From positions 1,736,001 through 1,800,000 of the forward strand of contig NZ_CP042906.1 of the NCBI RefSeq assembly GCF_008728855.1: DNA of 64,000 nucleotides, written 5' to 3'. Source of the stretch: Hypericibacter terrae. Its GTDB lineage: Bacteria; Pseudomonadota; Alphaproteobacteria; Dongiales; Dongiaceae. Positions 35,615 to 45,077 of this stretch are shown here, piece by piece. Numbering within the stretch: position 1 is the first letter of the stretch; each line of letters begins with the position of its first letter. Under the pieces are notes generated by a model. The model ran no database searches. It saw nothing but the letters and a program-made list of their open reading frames with translations, and was not told the origin of the DNA. The position numbers and the translations under genes were made by a program.

Positions 35615-38467
35615 TTATTCCCCGTCCGTATCCGACGCGGCCGGCTCGGTCCTGGCCTTGGGCTTCGCCTTGGCTTTCGTTTTCGCCTTCGATTTGGCCT
35701 TGGCCTTCGCGGGCGCCTTGGCCTTGGCCGGCGGCTTCGCGGTGGCGGAGGCGGCGGCCTTGATCCTGGGCGCCTTGGGCTCCGCGAGTGCGGCGTCGTC
35801 GTTCGCGGGCTTGGCTTTCGCCTTGGCCTTGGCGCCGCCGCGCTTCACGCCCTTGGCCTGGGCGCGGGCCTCGATCAGGGCCACGGCCTGGTCGACCGTG
35901 AGCTGGTCGGGTTCGATATCCTTGGGCAGGGTCGCGTTGATTTTGCCATGCTTGACGTACTGGCCGTAGCGCCCGGCATGGAGCGTGATGGGCTGGCCGT
36001 CGGCGGGATGCTCGCCGATCTTCTTGCCCGGCGCGCCGCCGCGCCCGCCACGGCCCGTCGAGGGCTCGGCCAGCAGCGCCACCGCGCGATTCATGCCGAT
36101 GGTGAGGACGTCGTCATCCTTGCCCAGCGATTTGAAGCGGTCGCCATGCTTGATGTAGGGGCCGAAGCGGCCGATGCCGGCGACGATGGGCAGCTGATCC
36201 TCAGGATGCGGACCCAGCAGGCGCGGCAATGACAGCAGAGACAGCGCCTTGTCGAGCGTGACGTCGGCGGGCGACAGGCCGCGCGGCAGCGACACGCGCT
36301 TGGGCTTGGGCGGTTCCGGCGTGGTGTCGGCGGGCGCGGTGCCATTCGCCTTGCCTGCTTCCTCGTCCTTGCCCTTGGCCTTCTTCTTTTTCTTCTTGGG
36401 CTTGGGCGCGCCCGGCACGGCTTCGCCCAGCTGGATATAGGTGCCGTAGGGACCTTTGCGCAGGCTCACCGGCAAATTCGTCGCCGGATCCTGGCCGAGC
36501 AGCTTCGGCCCCATATCGACATCGGACCCGTCCTCGCCATTGCTGACACCGAGCCGGCGGGTATAGCGGCAATCGGGATAGTTTGAGCAGCCGATGAAGG
36601 CGCCGAACTTGCCGAGCTTGAGCGAGAGGCGGCCCGCCTGGCACCCCGGGCAGACGCGCGGATCGCTGCCGTCGGCGCGCTCGGGGAAGAAATGCGGCCC
36701 CAGCTCCTTGTCGAGCTCGTCGATCACCTGCGTGATCGAGAGATCCTTGGTGCCGGCGATGGCGGCGGAGAAGTCGCGCCAGAAATCGCGCAGCACCGTC
36801 TTCCAGTCGATCCGGCCGCCCGAAATCTCGTCGAGCTGATTCTCAAGATCGGCGGTGAAGTTGTATTCGACATAGCGGTTGAAGAAGCTCTCGAGGAAGG
36901 CCGTCACGACGCGGCCGCGGTCCTCGGGCACGAAGCGCTTCTTGTCGATCTTCACATAGTCGCGGTCCTGCAGGACCTGGATGATCGAGGCATAGGTCGA
37001 GGGCCGGCCGATGCCGAGCTCCTCCAGCCGCTTCACCAGGCTCGCCTCGGAGTAGCGCGGCGGGGGCTGGGTGAAATGCTGCTCCGGCGTGACCTCGGTC
37101 GGCGTGACGCCGTCGCGCTCGGTCAGGTTGGGCAGGCGGCCGCCATTCTCCTCCTCGTCGGAGGGATCGTCACGATCCTCCTGATAGAGGGCGAGGAAAC
37201 CGTCGAACAGGATGACCGAGCCGGTCGCGCGCATGACGGCCTTGCCGTCCTTCGAGACGATGTCGATGCCGACCTGGTCGAGCTCGGCGCTCGCCATCTG
37301 GCTCGCGACCGTGCGCTTCCAGATCAGATCGTAGAGGCGGGCTTCGTCGGCCTCGAGATAGCGCGCGACGTCGGAAGGCTTGCGGCTGATATCGCTGGGA
37401 CGGATGGCCTCGTGGGCCTCCTGGGCGTTCTTCGCGGTCGATTTGTATTGGCGCGGCTCGGAGGGCACATAGCGCGCGCCATGCTCCGCCGCGACCAGCT
37501 TGCGCGCGGCCGCGATCGCTTCCTGCGAGAGCTGCACGCCGTCGGTGCGCATATAGGTGATGAGCCCCACGGTCTCGCCGCCGAGATCGACACCTTCATA
37601 GAGCCGCTGGGCCACGCGCATGGTGCGGCTGGCGCCGAGGCCCAGCTTGCGAGAGGCCTCCTGCTGCAATGTGGACGTGGTGAAAGGCGGGAAGGGATTG
37701 CGGCGGACGGTCTTGCGCTCGACCGAGCGCACGGTGAAGGGCTCGCCGCCCGTGACGGTCGCGACCGCGCGCTGGGCGGCCGCCTCGTTGGCGAGATCGA
37801 ACTTCTCGAGCTTCTTGCCGTCGAGCTCGGTCAGACGTGCCGGAAAGATCTGGCCGGCGGCGGTGCGGAACTTGCCCTCGACCGTCCAATATTCCTGTGG
37901 CTTGAAGGCTTCGATTTCTTCTTCGCGCTGGCAGATGAGGCGCAGCGCCACCGACTGTACGCGGCCGGCCGAGCGGCTGCCGGGCAGCTTGCGCCACAGC
38001 ACGGGCGACAGGGTGAAGCCCACCAGATAATCGAGCGCGCGGCGCGCCAGATAGGCCTCGACCAGCTCCTTGTCGAGCGCGCGCGGATGGCGCATCGCGT
38101 CGAGCACGGCGGATTTGGTCACCTCATTGAAGACGACGCGCTCGACCTCGATGCCGTTCAGCGCCTTGCGCCGCTTCAGCTCCTCGGTCAGGTGCCAGGA
38201 GATGGCCTCGCCCTCGCGGTCCGGGTCGGTCGCCAGGATCAGCTTGTCGGCGCCCTTGAGCGCGGCGGCGATCTCCTTGAGACGCTGCTCGCCGCGGCCC
38301 TCGACCAGCCAGCTCATGGCGAAGTCCTCGTCCGGGCGCACGGAGCCGTCCTTCGGCGGAAGGTCGCGCACATGGCCGAAACTGGCCAGCACGTGATAAT
38401 CCTTGCCGAGATATTTGTTGATTGTCTTCGCCTTGGCAGGCGATTCCACGACGACGACGCTGTTCAT
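35615..38467 (-). CDS. topA: DNA topoisomerase I
   Basis: A 950-residue type IA topoisomerase that relaxes negative supercoils. The Toprim domain contains VVVESPAKAKTI, with DxD in ILATDPDREGEAISWHL. The active-site Tyr is in GLITYMRTDG (about residue 305). A C4 zinc ribbon CPGC...CSNYPDC begins near residue 602. Several TopA C-terminal repeats follow, ending in a 70-residue Lys/Ala/Pro-rich tail (about 880-950). It is 102 bases downstream of dprA, the standard alphaproteobacterial order dprA-topA-rnr. Confidence 0.96.
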   Translation of the reverse strand: MNSVVVVESPAKAKTINKYLGKDYHVLASFGHVRDLPPKDGSVRPDEDFAMSWLVEGRGEQRLKEIAAALKGADKLILATDPDREGEAISWHLTEELKRRKALNGIEVERVVFNEVTKSAVLDAMRHPRALDKELVEAYLARRALDYLVGFTLSPVLWRKLPGSRSAGRVQSVALRLICQREEEIEAFKPQEYWTVEGKFRTAAGQIFPARLTELDGKKLEKFDLANEAAAQRAVATVTGGEPFTVRSVERKTVRRNPFPPFTTSTLQQEASRKLGLGASRTMRVAQRLYEGVDLGGETVGLITYMRTDGVQLSQEAIAAARKLVAAEHGARYVPSEPRQYKSTAKNAQEAHEAIRPSDISRKPSDVARYLEADEARLYDLIWKRTVASQMASAELDQVGIDIVSKDGKAVMRATGSVILFDGFLALYQEDRDDPSDEEENGGRLPNLTERDGVTPTEVTPEQHFTQPPPRYSEASLVKRLEELGIGRPSTYASIIQVLQDRDYVKIDKKRFVPEDRGRVVTAFLESFFNRYVEYNFTADLENQLDEISGGRIDWKTVLRDFWRDFSAAIAGTKDLSITQVIDELDKELGPHFFPERADGSDPRVCPGCQAGRLSLKLGKFGAFIGCSNYPDCRYTRRLGVSNGEDGSDVDMGPKLLGQDPATNLPVSLRKGPYGTYIQLGEAVPGAPKPKKKKKKAKGKDEEAGKANGTAPADTTPEPPKPKRVSLPRGLSPADVTLDKALSLLSLPRLLGPHPEDQLPIVAGIGRFGPYIKHGDRFKSLGKDDDVLTIGMNRAVALLAEPSTGRGGRGGAPGKKIGEHPADGQPITLHAGRYGQYVKHGKINATLPKDIEPDQLTVDQAVALIEARAQAKGVKRGGAKAKAKAKPANDDAALAEPKAPRIKAAASATAKPPAKAKAPAKAKAKSKAKTKAKAKPKARTEPAASDTDGE

Positions 38468-38569
38468 CGGCTCCGTCTGTTCCGTTTCGGCTCCGCAGAT
38501 CCCGCCTGCAAATCCAGTGATTTAACGCTTCGCCCGTGACAGGGCGGCGCGTCGGCGACAGCAGCGGGA

Positions 38570-39925
38570 CTAATCCGACAGGAGCGAAACGCGGTCGCCC
38601 GGATGGCGCTCCAGCCGGCCGGCGAGCTCGAAATCGAGCAGCGCCGCCCGCAAGACGGGGGGTGACATTTGGCATCGCCGGACCAGTTCGTCAACCGATA
38701 CCGGCGCAGAACCCAGCAATTCCGCGAGTTTGCGGGTGGGTTCGACCGCCGCCGCCGCTCCGTTTCCAGCCGGCTCCAGGCCGTCTGAAGTGCCGAGACT
38801 GGCTCGATTTTCCTTAACGAGGTCTTGCGCTGCCCGACCGGCCTCCGCCGAGGCGGCCTGCGACCCATCGCCCGAGGGGAGATCGGATCGATCCGGGGCG
38901 GGCGCAAGGGGCGACTCCGGGGCCGGGGGCGGTAATTGGGTCCGAATCGAGACGATCCCGGCCGAACCCGCGGGTAGGGTGGCGCCCGCGGCACGGCCGG
39001 CGGTCACGGGGACTGCACATATAGAGTGTGGCTGCAGGTCGAGCTCCGGGTCGAGCCCCAGATGGAGCAGGGCGTCGGCCGCGGTTTCGACCAGCCCGGC
39101 GCCCTCGCGCAGCAGCTGGTTGGTGCCCCGGCAGCGCGGGTCGAGCGGCGAGCCGGGCACGGCCATGACCTCGCGACCCTGCTCGAGCGCGAAGCGCGCG
39201 GTGGTGAGCGAGCCCGACTTGAGCGCGGCCTCGACCACCAGCACGCCGCGCGACAACCCCGAGACCAGGCGATTGCGGCGGGGAAAATGGCGGGCCTGCG
39301 GCTCGGTGCCGAGCGGCATTTCGGAAATCAACGCGCCGCCCTGGTCGAGAATGGCCTGGGCGAGGCTGTCATGCTCCGGCGGATAGACCTGGTCGAGGCC
39401 GCCGGCGAAAACCGCGATGGTGCCCGTGGCGAGCGCACCCTGGTGGGCGGCAGCATCGATGCCGCGCGCGAGGCCCGACACCACCACGAGGCCCGCGGCC
39501 CCCAGATCGCGCGACAGCTCTTCGGCCAGCTTGCGGCCACCGACGGACGCGTTGCGCGCGCCGACCACGCCGATCGACGGGCGCAGAAGCAGGGCGCCAT
39601 CGCCGCGCAACGAGAGCAACGGCGGTGCATCCTCGATCGCCGCCAGCGGCTCGGGATAGCCCGCCTCGCCCAGCGCCAGGAATTTTCCGCCGAGGCGGGC
39701 GAGGGCGGCGATCTCGTCCTCCGCCTGCGCGCGCGAGGGCGGACGCAGGATCTCGGCGCCGCTCGCCCGCGCCAGCTCGGGCAGGGCCCGCAGGGCCTCG
39801 GCCGCGCTGTGGAAGCGATCCAGCAGCCGGCGAAACGTGACCGGCCCGATGCTGAAGGTCCGCGCCAGCCGCAGGCGGTCGGCACGTTCGGGATCGCTCA
39901 GGGCGGCTTTGCCGGCGGGCTGCAT
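38570..39925 (-). CDS. dprA: DNA-processing protein DprA
   Basis: A 451-residue protein that loads RecA on incoming single-stranded DNA. N-terminal SAM-like domain (about 1-80). The extended Rossmann fold contains VGARNASVGG, SGLARGIDAAAHQGAL, AGGLDQVYPPEH and PRRNRLVSGLS. A long Pro/Ala/Ser-rich linker (about 310-395) leads to a C-terminal winged-helix domain ending RLERHPGDRVSLLSD. The linker is longer than in short DprA proteins. A good sigma-70-like promoter lies immediately upstream, predicting a near-leaderless message. Confidence 0.93.
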   Translation of the reverse strand: MQPAGKAALSDPERADRLRLARTFSIGPVTFRRLLDRFHSAAEALRALPELARASGAEILRPPSRAQAEDEIAALARLGGKFLALGEAGYPEPLAAIEDAPPLLSLRGDGALLLRPSIGVVGARNASVGGRKLAEELSRDLGAAGLVVVSGLARGIDAAAHQGALATGTIAVFAGGLDQVYPPEHDSLAQAILDQGGALISEMPLGTEPQARHFPRRNRLVSGLSRGVLVVEAALKSGSLTTARFALEQGREVMAVPGSPLDPRCRGTNQLLREGAGLVETAADALLHLGLDPELDLQPHSICAVPVTAGRAAGATLPAGSAGIVSIRTQLPPPAPESPLAPAPDRSDLPSGDGSQAASAEAGRAAQDLVKENRASLGTSDGLEPAGNGAAAAVEPTRKLAELLGSAPVSVDELVRRCQMSPPVLRAALLDFELAGRLERHPGDRVSLLSD

Positions 39926-39932
39926 GGAGTCG

Positions 39933-39961
39933 AGTTTATGATTTCAGAGAATAATCGTCAA
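39933..39961 (-). promoter_or_regulatory. dprA promoter, leaderless geometry
   Basis: On the minus strand TTGACG (39961-39956) and TAAACT (39938-39933) are separated by 17 bases. The expected start of transcription is near 39926, with the dprA ATG at 39925-39923, so the mRNA would have almost no leader. The region up to 39985 is unusually AT-rich. Confidence 0.6.
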
Positions 39962-40122
39962 TATATACAACTATAAGATGTGTGCGGCCACAAGATGGCC
40001 CTGGAGCTCCGCCATTGTCACCGGGACATCGCGATCCCAACGCATCGCTTGATCCCGTCGCCGATCCGCCCGACCATTGTTTTTTTGGATGCCAGCCCAG
40101 GAAGCCAGCAAGGAGCAGCGCC

Positions 40123-40746
40123 GTGTATCTGCCGCCGGCCTTTCGCCAGGACGACCTCGCCGAGATATTTGCCACGATGCGCGCGGCGCGTCTCTGCAAC
40201 TTCGTCACGGCCACTGCCGAGGGGCTGATGGCGACGCCGCTGCCGCCCATCCTCGACGACAAGGAGGGCGAGCGGGGTGTGATTTACGGCCATGTCGCTC
40301 GCGCCAACCCGCAATGGAAGACCGCGCCGATCGGCGAGGCCATGGCGCTGTTCACGGGGCCGGACGCCTATGTGACGCCGTCCTGGTACGCGACCAAGCG
40401 GGAGACCGGCAAGGTCGTGCCGACCTGGAACTACAGCGCGGTGCATGCTTATGGTCCGGTCGAGTTCTTCGAGGATGCCGACCGGCTGCTCTCGATCGTC
40501 ACGCGGCTGACGGCCCTGCATGAGACGCCGCGCGCCCAGCCCTGGGCCGTGAGCGACGCACCGGAAGATTTCATCAAGGCCCAGTTGCGCGGCATCGTCG
40601 GCTTTCGCATGCCGATCACCCGCCTCGAGGGCAAGCTCAAGATGAGCCAGAACCGCACCGCCGAGGACCGGGCCGGCGTCGCCGCCGGTCTCGCATCGAG
40701 CGACCGTCCCTCGGATCGCATCGTCGCCGGGATGATTCCGAAGTAA
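40123..40746 (+). CDS. PaiB-type FMN-binding negative transcriptional regulator
   Basis: A 207-residue protein of the PaiB family, a split-barrel flavin-binding fold. It has the family start MYLPPAFRQDD, and HVARANPQWK, VTPSWYATK, TWNYSAVHAYGP and KMSQNRTAEDR in order. GTG 40123 is chosen because AAGGAG lies 7 bases before it, and the longer frame upstream is unsupported. PaiB in Bacillus affects sporulation and protease gene expression, and the bacterial family is widespread with mostly unknown roles. It is the only plus-strand gene inside the pyrB-rpmG block, between plsY and dprA, so it is probably an insertion. Confidence 0.88.
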   Translation: MYLPPAFRQDDLAEIFATMRAARLCNFVTATAEGLMATPLPPILDDKEGERGVIYGHVARANPQWKTAPIGEAMALFTGPDAYVTPSWYATKRETGKVVPTWNYSAVHAYGPVEFFEDADRLLSIVTRLTALHETPRAQPWAVSDAPEDFIKAQLRGIVGFRMPITRLEGKLKMSQNRTAEDRAGVAAGLASSDRPSDRIVAGMIPK

Positions 40747-40774
40747 GCGCGTAGCGGCAAAGCCCCCTGCCGCT

Positions 40775-41407
40775 CTAAGTTTCTTTCTTCCCAATCTTCG
40801 GCTCTTCGCCCTTGAGCAGGCGTCGGATGTTCTCGCGATGGCGCCACCAGACGAGCGCCGCGACGAAGATCGCGAAGACAGCGAGGCGAGGGCCGGCGAG
40901 GAGCCAGGCATAGATCGGCGCGAAAAGGAGGGCGAGCAGCGCCGAGAGCGAGGAGTAGCGGAAGATCAGCGCTGCCGCGAGCCAGGTCACGCAGGCAAGC
41001 GCGCCGACGCGCCAGTCGAGCGCGAGCAGGATGCCGAGGCTGGTGGCCACGCCCTTGCCGCCCTTGAATCCGAGCCAGACCGGATAGAGATGGCCGAGGA
41101 TCGCACCGGCGCCGGCGGCGAGCATCAGGTCGGGGCCAGCGGCATCGCCGCCCCAATATTGGGCGATGAGGACCGCCGCCGCGCCCTTGGCGCCATCGAG
41201 CAGCAGGGTCGCCAGCGCCAGCAGCTTGTTCCCGGTGCGCAAGACATTGGTGGCGCCAATATTACCGGAGCCGATCTTTCGGATATCGCCGAGGCCGGCC
41301 GCGCGCGTCAGCAGCAGGCCGAACGGGATCGAGCCCAGCAGATAGCCTAGCGCCAGCGCGACGAGATGAATCCAGGAAGGATCGAAGCCGGAGCCCGGAT
41401 CGCCCAT
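40775..41407 (-). CDS. plsY: Glycerol-3-phosphate acyltransferase PlsY
   Basis: A 210-residue membrane enzyme that transfers an acyl group from acyl-phosphate to glycerol-3-phosphate, the first step of phospholipid synthesis. [22 protein letters not shown] and [13 protein letters not shown] are the conserved cytoplasmic loops, and five membrane helices are visible. The frame runs upstream through pyrC, but the ATG at 41405-41407 gives MGDPGSGFD and the usual length. It overlaps the pyrC stop by one base, so it is in the pyrB-pyrC operon. The C-terminus is basic. Confidence 0.95.
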   Translation of the reverse strand: MGDPGSGFDPSWIHLVALALGYLLGSIPFGLLLTRAAGLGDIRKIGSGNIGATNVLRTGNKLLALATLLLDGAKGAAAVLIAQYWGGDAAGPDLMLAAGAGAILGHLYPVWLGFKGGKGVATSLGILLALDWRVGALACVTWLAAALIFRYSSLSALLALLFAPIYAWLLAGPRLAVFAIFVAALVWWRHRENIRRLLKGEEPKIGKKET

Positions 41408-42723
41408 CAGGCGTACGCCTCGAAGACGGTGCGGCCGTCGACCAGGGTGCGCAACACGCGGCCTTTGACGGCGCGCCCGTCGAAGGGCGAGTTCTTCGAC
41501 TTGCTGCGGAAGTGATCGACCTCGATCTTGCCCTCCGCGTCGGGATCGAACAGCAGCAGGTCGGCGGGGGCGCCCTTGGCGAGGCGGCCCTGCGGCAGCC
41601 TCAGGATATCGGCGGGTGCCGTCGACAGGCGGCGGATCAGCTCGATCAAGGTGAGCTTGCCCTGATGCACCAGCGCCAGCGAAAGCGGCAGCAGCGTCTC
41701 GAGCCCGACGATGCCGAATTCGGCATGGGCGAAGGGCACGCGCTTGGATTCCGTGTCGTGAGGCGCGTGATCGCTGGCGATGGCATCGATGGTGCCGTCG
41801 GCGATGGCGGCGGCGATGGCGGCGCGGTCGCTCTCGCTGCGCAAGGGGGGCGAGAGCTTCGCGAAGGTGCGGTAATCGCCGACCTCGGCCTCGGTCAGGG
41901 TGAAATAGGGTGGGGCCGTGTCGCAGGTGATCTTGAGACCGCGCGCCTTGGCGGCACGGATCGCGGCGACCCCATCGCTGGTCGAGAGATGGGCGACGTG
42001 ATAGCGGGCGCCGGTCATCGCCACGAGATGGAGATCGCGCTCGATCATCATCACCTCGGCGGCGCGCGGGATGCCGGAGAGGCCGAGACGGGTGGCGAGC
42101 GCGCCGCCATTCATGACCCCGCCGGCCGCCAGATCCGGCTCCTCGGGATGCTGCAGGATCAGAAGATCGAAGGTGCTGGCATAGCTCATGGCGCGGCGCA
42201 GCACGCGGGCGCTGGCGACGGCCCTGGTGCCGTCGGTAAAGCCCAGGGCGCCGTTCTCGGCCAGCAGGCCGAACTCCACGATATCCTTCCCCTCGGCGCC
42301 GCGCGTCACGCTGCCATAGCAATAGACCTTGGTGCCCTTGGTCTCGCGGGCGCGCCGCGCGATGAACTCGACGCCGGAAACATGGTCGATCACGGGATCG
42401 GTATTGGGCAGAGTCACCATGCTGGTGATGCCGCCGGCCGCGGCCGCCTCGCTGGCGGTCGCGATGGTCTCCTTGTGCTCTTCCCCGGGCTCGCGCAGCT
42501 GGACCCGCATGTCGACCAGGCCCGGGACCAGGCAATGGCCGCCGCAATTGACTTCGATGGCATCGGCGGGCAGGCCGTGCTGGCCGAGCGCCGGGCCCAG
42601 ATCGGCAATCTCGCCATCGACGATGAGAATGCCGCCGGGACCGTCATAGCCCGAGGCCGGGTCGATCAGCCTGGCATTGAGCAGGGCGGTCGGGCGGGGC
42701 GGGAGCCTGGAACTGCGCGTCAT
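41407..42723 (-). CDS. pyrC: Dihydroorotase-like PyrC lacking the HxH zinc motif
   Basis: A 438-residue amidohydrolase of pyrimidine synthesis (carbamoyl-aspartate to dihydroorotate). Landmarks: [43 protein letters not shown] and the catalytic SDHAPHDTE. The first zinc motif, HxH in active class I enzymes, is here Arg73 and Gln75 (DMRVQ). The other sites are kept. Many alphaproteobacterial pyrB-linked copies share this change, and the Pseudomonas PyrC' homologue with lost His is inactive and supports PyrB assembly. The gene is 4 bases after pyrB and overlaps plsY. An active dihydroorotase may be elsewhere. Confidence 0.9.
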   Translation of the reverse strand: MTRSSRLPPRPTALLNARLIDPASGYDGPGGILIVDGEIADLGPALGQHGLPADAIEVNCGGHCLVPGLVDMRVQLREPGEEHKETIATASEAAAAGGITSMVTLPNTDPVIDHVSGVEFIARRARETKGTKVYCYGSVTRGAEGKDIVEFGLLAENGALGFTDGTRAVASARVLRRAMSYASTFDLLILQHPEEPDLAAGGVMNGGALATRLGLSGIPRAAEVMMIERDLHLVAMTGARYHVAHLSTSDGVAAIRAAKARGLKITCDTAPPYFTLTEAEVGDYRTFAKLSPPLRSESDRAAIAAAIADGTIDAIASDHAPHDTESKRVPFAHAEFGIVGLETLLPLSLALVHQGKLTLIELIRRLSTAPADILRLPQGRLAKGAPADLLLFDPDAEGKIEVDHFRSKSKNSPFDGRAVKGRVLRTLVDGRTVFEAYA

Positions 42724-42727
42724 CGGC

Positions 42728-43696
42728 TCAGCTCCCCAGATTGTCGCGCAGTTTTCGGGTCAGGAGGTCGAGGCAGGCCATGCGCACGGCCACGCCCATC
42801 TCCACCTGCTCGCGGATGGCGCTGCGGCCGATATCGTCGGCCACCTCGCTGTCGATCTCGACGCCGCGGTTCATCGGGCCCGGATGCATGATGAGGGCAT
42901 CGGGCTTGGCCGATCCCAGCTTGTCGTAATCCAGGCCGAAGAAGCGGAAATATTCGCGGATCGACGGCACGTAGGAACCCTGCATGCGCTCGGTCTGGAG
43001 GCGCAGCATCATCACGATGTCGGCGCCGTCGAGGCCTTTGCGCATGTCGGTAAAGGCCTTCACCCCCAGCTTTTCGATGGCGCCCGGCAGCAGGGTCGGC
43101 GGGGCGATCACCCGCACGGTGGCGCCCATCGTCGTCAGCAGGTGGATGTTGGAGCGCGCCACGCGGCTGTGAAGGATGTCGCCGCAGATGGCGACGATCA
43201 GGCCTTCGAGCCGGCCCCGGCGCCCGCGAATGGTCAAGGCGTCGAGCAGCGCCTGGGTCGGATGCTCATGGCTGCCGTCGCCGGCATTGATCACGGCGCA
43301 ATCGACCTTCTGCGACAGGAGATTGACGGCGCCGGAGTCAGGATGGCGCACCACCAGCACGTCGGGATGCATGGCGTTGAGGGTGATGGCGGTGTCGAGC
43401 AGGGTCTCGCCCTTTTTGATCGAGCTCGCCTGCACCTGCATGTTGATGACGTCGCCACCCAGCCGCTTGGCCGCCAGCTCGAAGCTGGTGCGGGTGCGGG
43501 TCGAGTTCTCGAAGAACAGGTTCATGACCGTGCAGCCGAGGAGAAGCGAACCCTTCTCCTTCTGGCGCATGCGGTCGATATAGGATTCGGAAAGGTCGAG
43601 CAGCCCCGAGATTTCGTCCCGGGTGAGGCCGTCGATGCCTAGCAAATGGCGGTGCCGGAAGCTGAGCGGGGCCGGCCTTTCGGTGCTGCGGGTCAT
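42728..43696 (-). CDS. pyrB: Aspartate carbamoyltransferase catalytic subunit
   Basis: A 322-residue enzyme that condenses carbamoyl phosphate and aspartate. STRTRTSFE (carbamoyl-phosphate loop), [14 protein letters not shown] and MHPGPMNRG are all in place. An in-frame Met 13 codons upstream is rejected because the inner ATG (43694-43696) begins [20 protein letters not shown] as in relatives. No pyrI regulatory subunit is adjacent, so it may form a complex with the PyrC partner. First gene of the pyrB-pyrC-plsY operon. Confidence 0.95.
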   Translation of the reverse strand: MTRSTERPAPLSFRHRHLLGIDGLTRDEISGLLDLSESYIDRMRQKEKGSLLLGCTVMNLFFENSTRTRTSFELAAKRLGGDVINMQVQASSIKKGETLLDTAITLNAMHPDVLVVRHPDSGAVNLLSQKVDCAVINAGDGSHEHPTQALLDALTIRGRRGRLEGLIVAICGDILHSRVARSNIHLLTTMGATVRVIAPPTLLPGAIEKLGVKAFTDMRKGLDGADIVMMLRLQTERMQGSYVPSIREYFRFFGLDYDKLGSAKPDALIMHPGPMNRGVEIDSEVADDIGRSAIREQVEMGVAVRMACLDLLTRKLRDNLGS

Positions 43697-43762
43697 CGAG
43701 GGCGGACTATAAGCGCGGGGTCCTGCGTGGAGCAAGCGCGGCGAGGTGATTCAATTTGTTGT

Positions 43763-43865
43763 CTCCTCCCCCGCTCTGCGGGGGAGGACCAAGGAGGGGG
43801 CCGCTCGCTGCTTTTCGTTCGCGCAGCCCCCTCCCTAGCCCTCCCCCGCGAGGCGGGGGAGGGGA
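43763..43865. repeat. Palindromic GGGGAGGG repeat pair, tail to tail
   Basis: Copies at 43763-43800 (CCTCCCCCGC-TCT-GCGGGGGAGG hairpin, tail CCAAGGAGGGGG) and 43827-43865 (tail first, then CCTCCCCCGC-GAG-GCGGGGGAGG). They lie between pyrB (5' side) and the end of the MFS gene, both on the minus strand. Confidence 0.8.
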
Positions 43866-43889
43866 CAAGAACTCCCGACTCGGCTCCGC

Positions 43890-45077
43890 TCACTCTTCCA
43901 CGGCGACTGGCTGCCGCCGCAGGCTCCGGATCCAGGACACGACCGGAATCGGCAGATAAATCAGCAGCAACGCCACGGCGGTCCAGATCAGGCCGGACGA
44001 ACCCAGATGGTCCATGGCGGCGCCGGCGATGACGGGACCGGTCAAGGTGCCGATCCCCCACATCAGGGTAAAGACCGCGCTGGCGGTGGCGAGATCCGAG
44101 CCGGTGAAGCGCTCGCCCAGCATGATGACGCCGAAGCTGTAGAGCATGGCGAAGATGCCGCCGCAGAAGAAGAACAGCGCCAGCCCGAGATATTCGGCGC
44201 CGATGGCGAAGGGGACGAGCAGGAAGCCGCCGATGCTGACCAGCACGCAGAGCAGGAACAGCAGGCGCCGGTTCATATGGTCGGCAAGCCAGCCCAGCGG
44301 ATATTGCAGCGCGATGCCGCCGAGGCTCATGACCGTCATGATCATGAAGGCGCGCTGCTCGGTGGTCCCGTGATCGACGGCATAGATGGCGAAGAAGGTG
44401 TGGAACGCCTCGCCCACGGCGGCGAACAGCAGGTTCAGGAGATAGGGCATCGGCGCCAGCAGCAGGAAGCGCAGGAAATGCACGCTGGGCCGGCCCTCGA
44501 GGCGAGGCACGGCGCGGCCCGCCAGCAAGGTGATGACGCAGCCCACCAGCGAGAAGGCGGCCGCGACGATGAAGGGAGAAAAGCCGCTGGAGCCCGTGAT
44601 CAGCAGCAGCAGCGGTCCGAGCGCCATGCCGGCCGAGGAGGCGGTCGCATAGATCGCGATGATCCGCCCGCGCTTCTCGTCGGGTGCCATGGTGTTGATC
44701 CAGGCCTCGCTGGCGACCCAGATGACCGATCCGCAGGAGCCGAGGATGAAGCGCAGCGGAAACCAGGCCCAGAAATTGGGAAAGGTCGGGAGCAGGCCAT
44801 AGATCACGGCCGACAGCAGCATGGCACCCAGCAGCAGGCGGCGCGGCCCCAATGCCAGCATGAGACGGCTGCTGAGCGGGGCGGAGAGAATGACGGCCAT
44901 CGCCGAGGCCGCGGTGCTGAGGCCGATCAGGCCCTTCTCGACGCCCTGCCGCTCGAGGATCAGTGCCAGCAGCGGAAAGGTGATGCCGTAATTGAGCGTC
45001 GCCAGTGTGACGGACGCGATCACGCAAGCGAGGCTGCGCGCCCGTGCGCCGCTGCTGGCCGCCGTGGCAGCACTCAT
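43890..45077 (-). CDS. MFS transporter
   Basis: A 395-residue, 12-helix major facilitator. The first loop signature is SRLMLALGPRRLLLGAM, and a matching loop is LADHMNRRLLFLL after helix 8. It resembles the YcaD-like group of unknown substrate. The frame extends upstream through the CoA-transferase gene, but the ATG at 45075-45077 gives MSAATAASSG and overlaps the upstream stop by one base, so the two genes are translationally coupled. A possible exporter of a CoA-pathway acid or of a drug. Confidence 0.88.
   Translation of the reverse strand: MSAATAASSGARARSLACVIASVTLATLNYGITFPLLALILERQGVEKGLIGLSTAASAMAVILSAPLSSRLMLALGPRRLLLGAMLLSAVIYGLLPTFPNFWAWFPLRFILGSCGSVIWVASEAWINTMAPDEKRGRIIAIYATASSAGMALGPLLLLITGSSGFSPFIVAAAFSLVGCVITLLAGRAVPRLEGRPSVHFLRFLLLAPMPYLLNLLFAAVGEAFHTFFAIYAVDHGTTEQRAFMIMTVMSLGGIALQYPLGWLADHMNRRLLFLLCVLVSIGGFLLVPFAIGAEYLGLALFFFCGGIFAMLYSFGVIMLGERFTGSDLATASAVFTLMWGIGTLTGPVIAGAAMDHLGSSGLIWTAVALLLIYLPIPVVSWIRSLRRQPVAVEE

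Noticed and set aside
36692-38539. 615-codon plus-strand frame opposite topA
   Set aside because: Antisense shadow of the topoisomerase gene. No family features.
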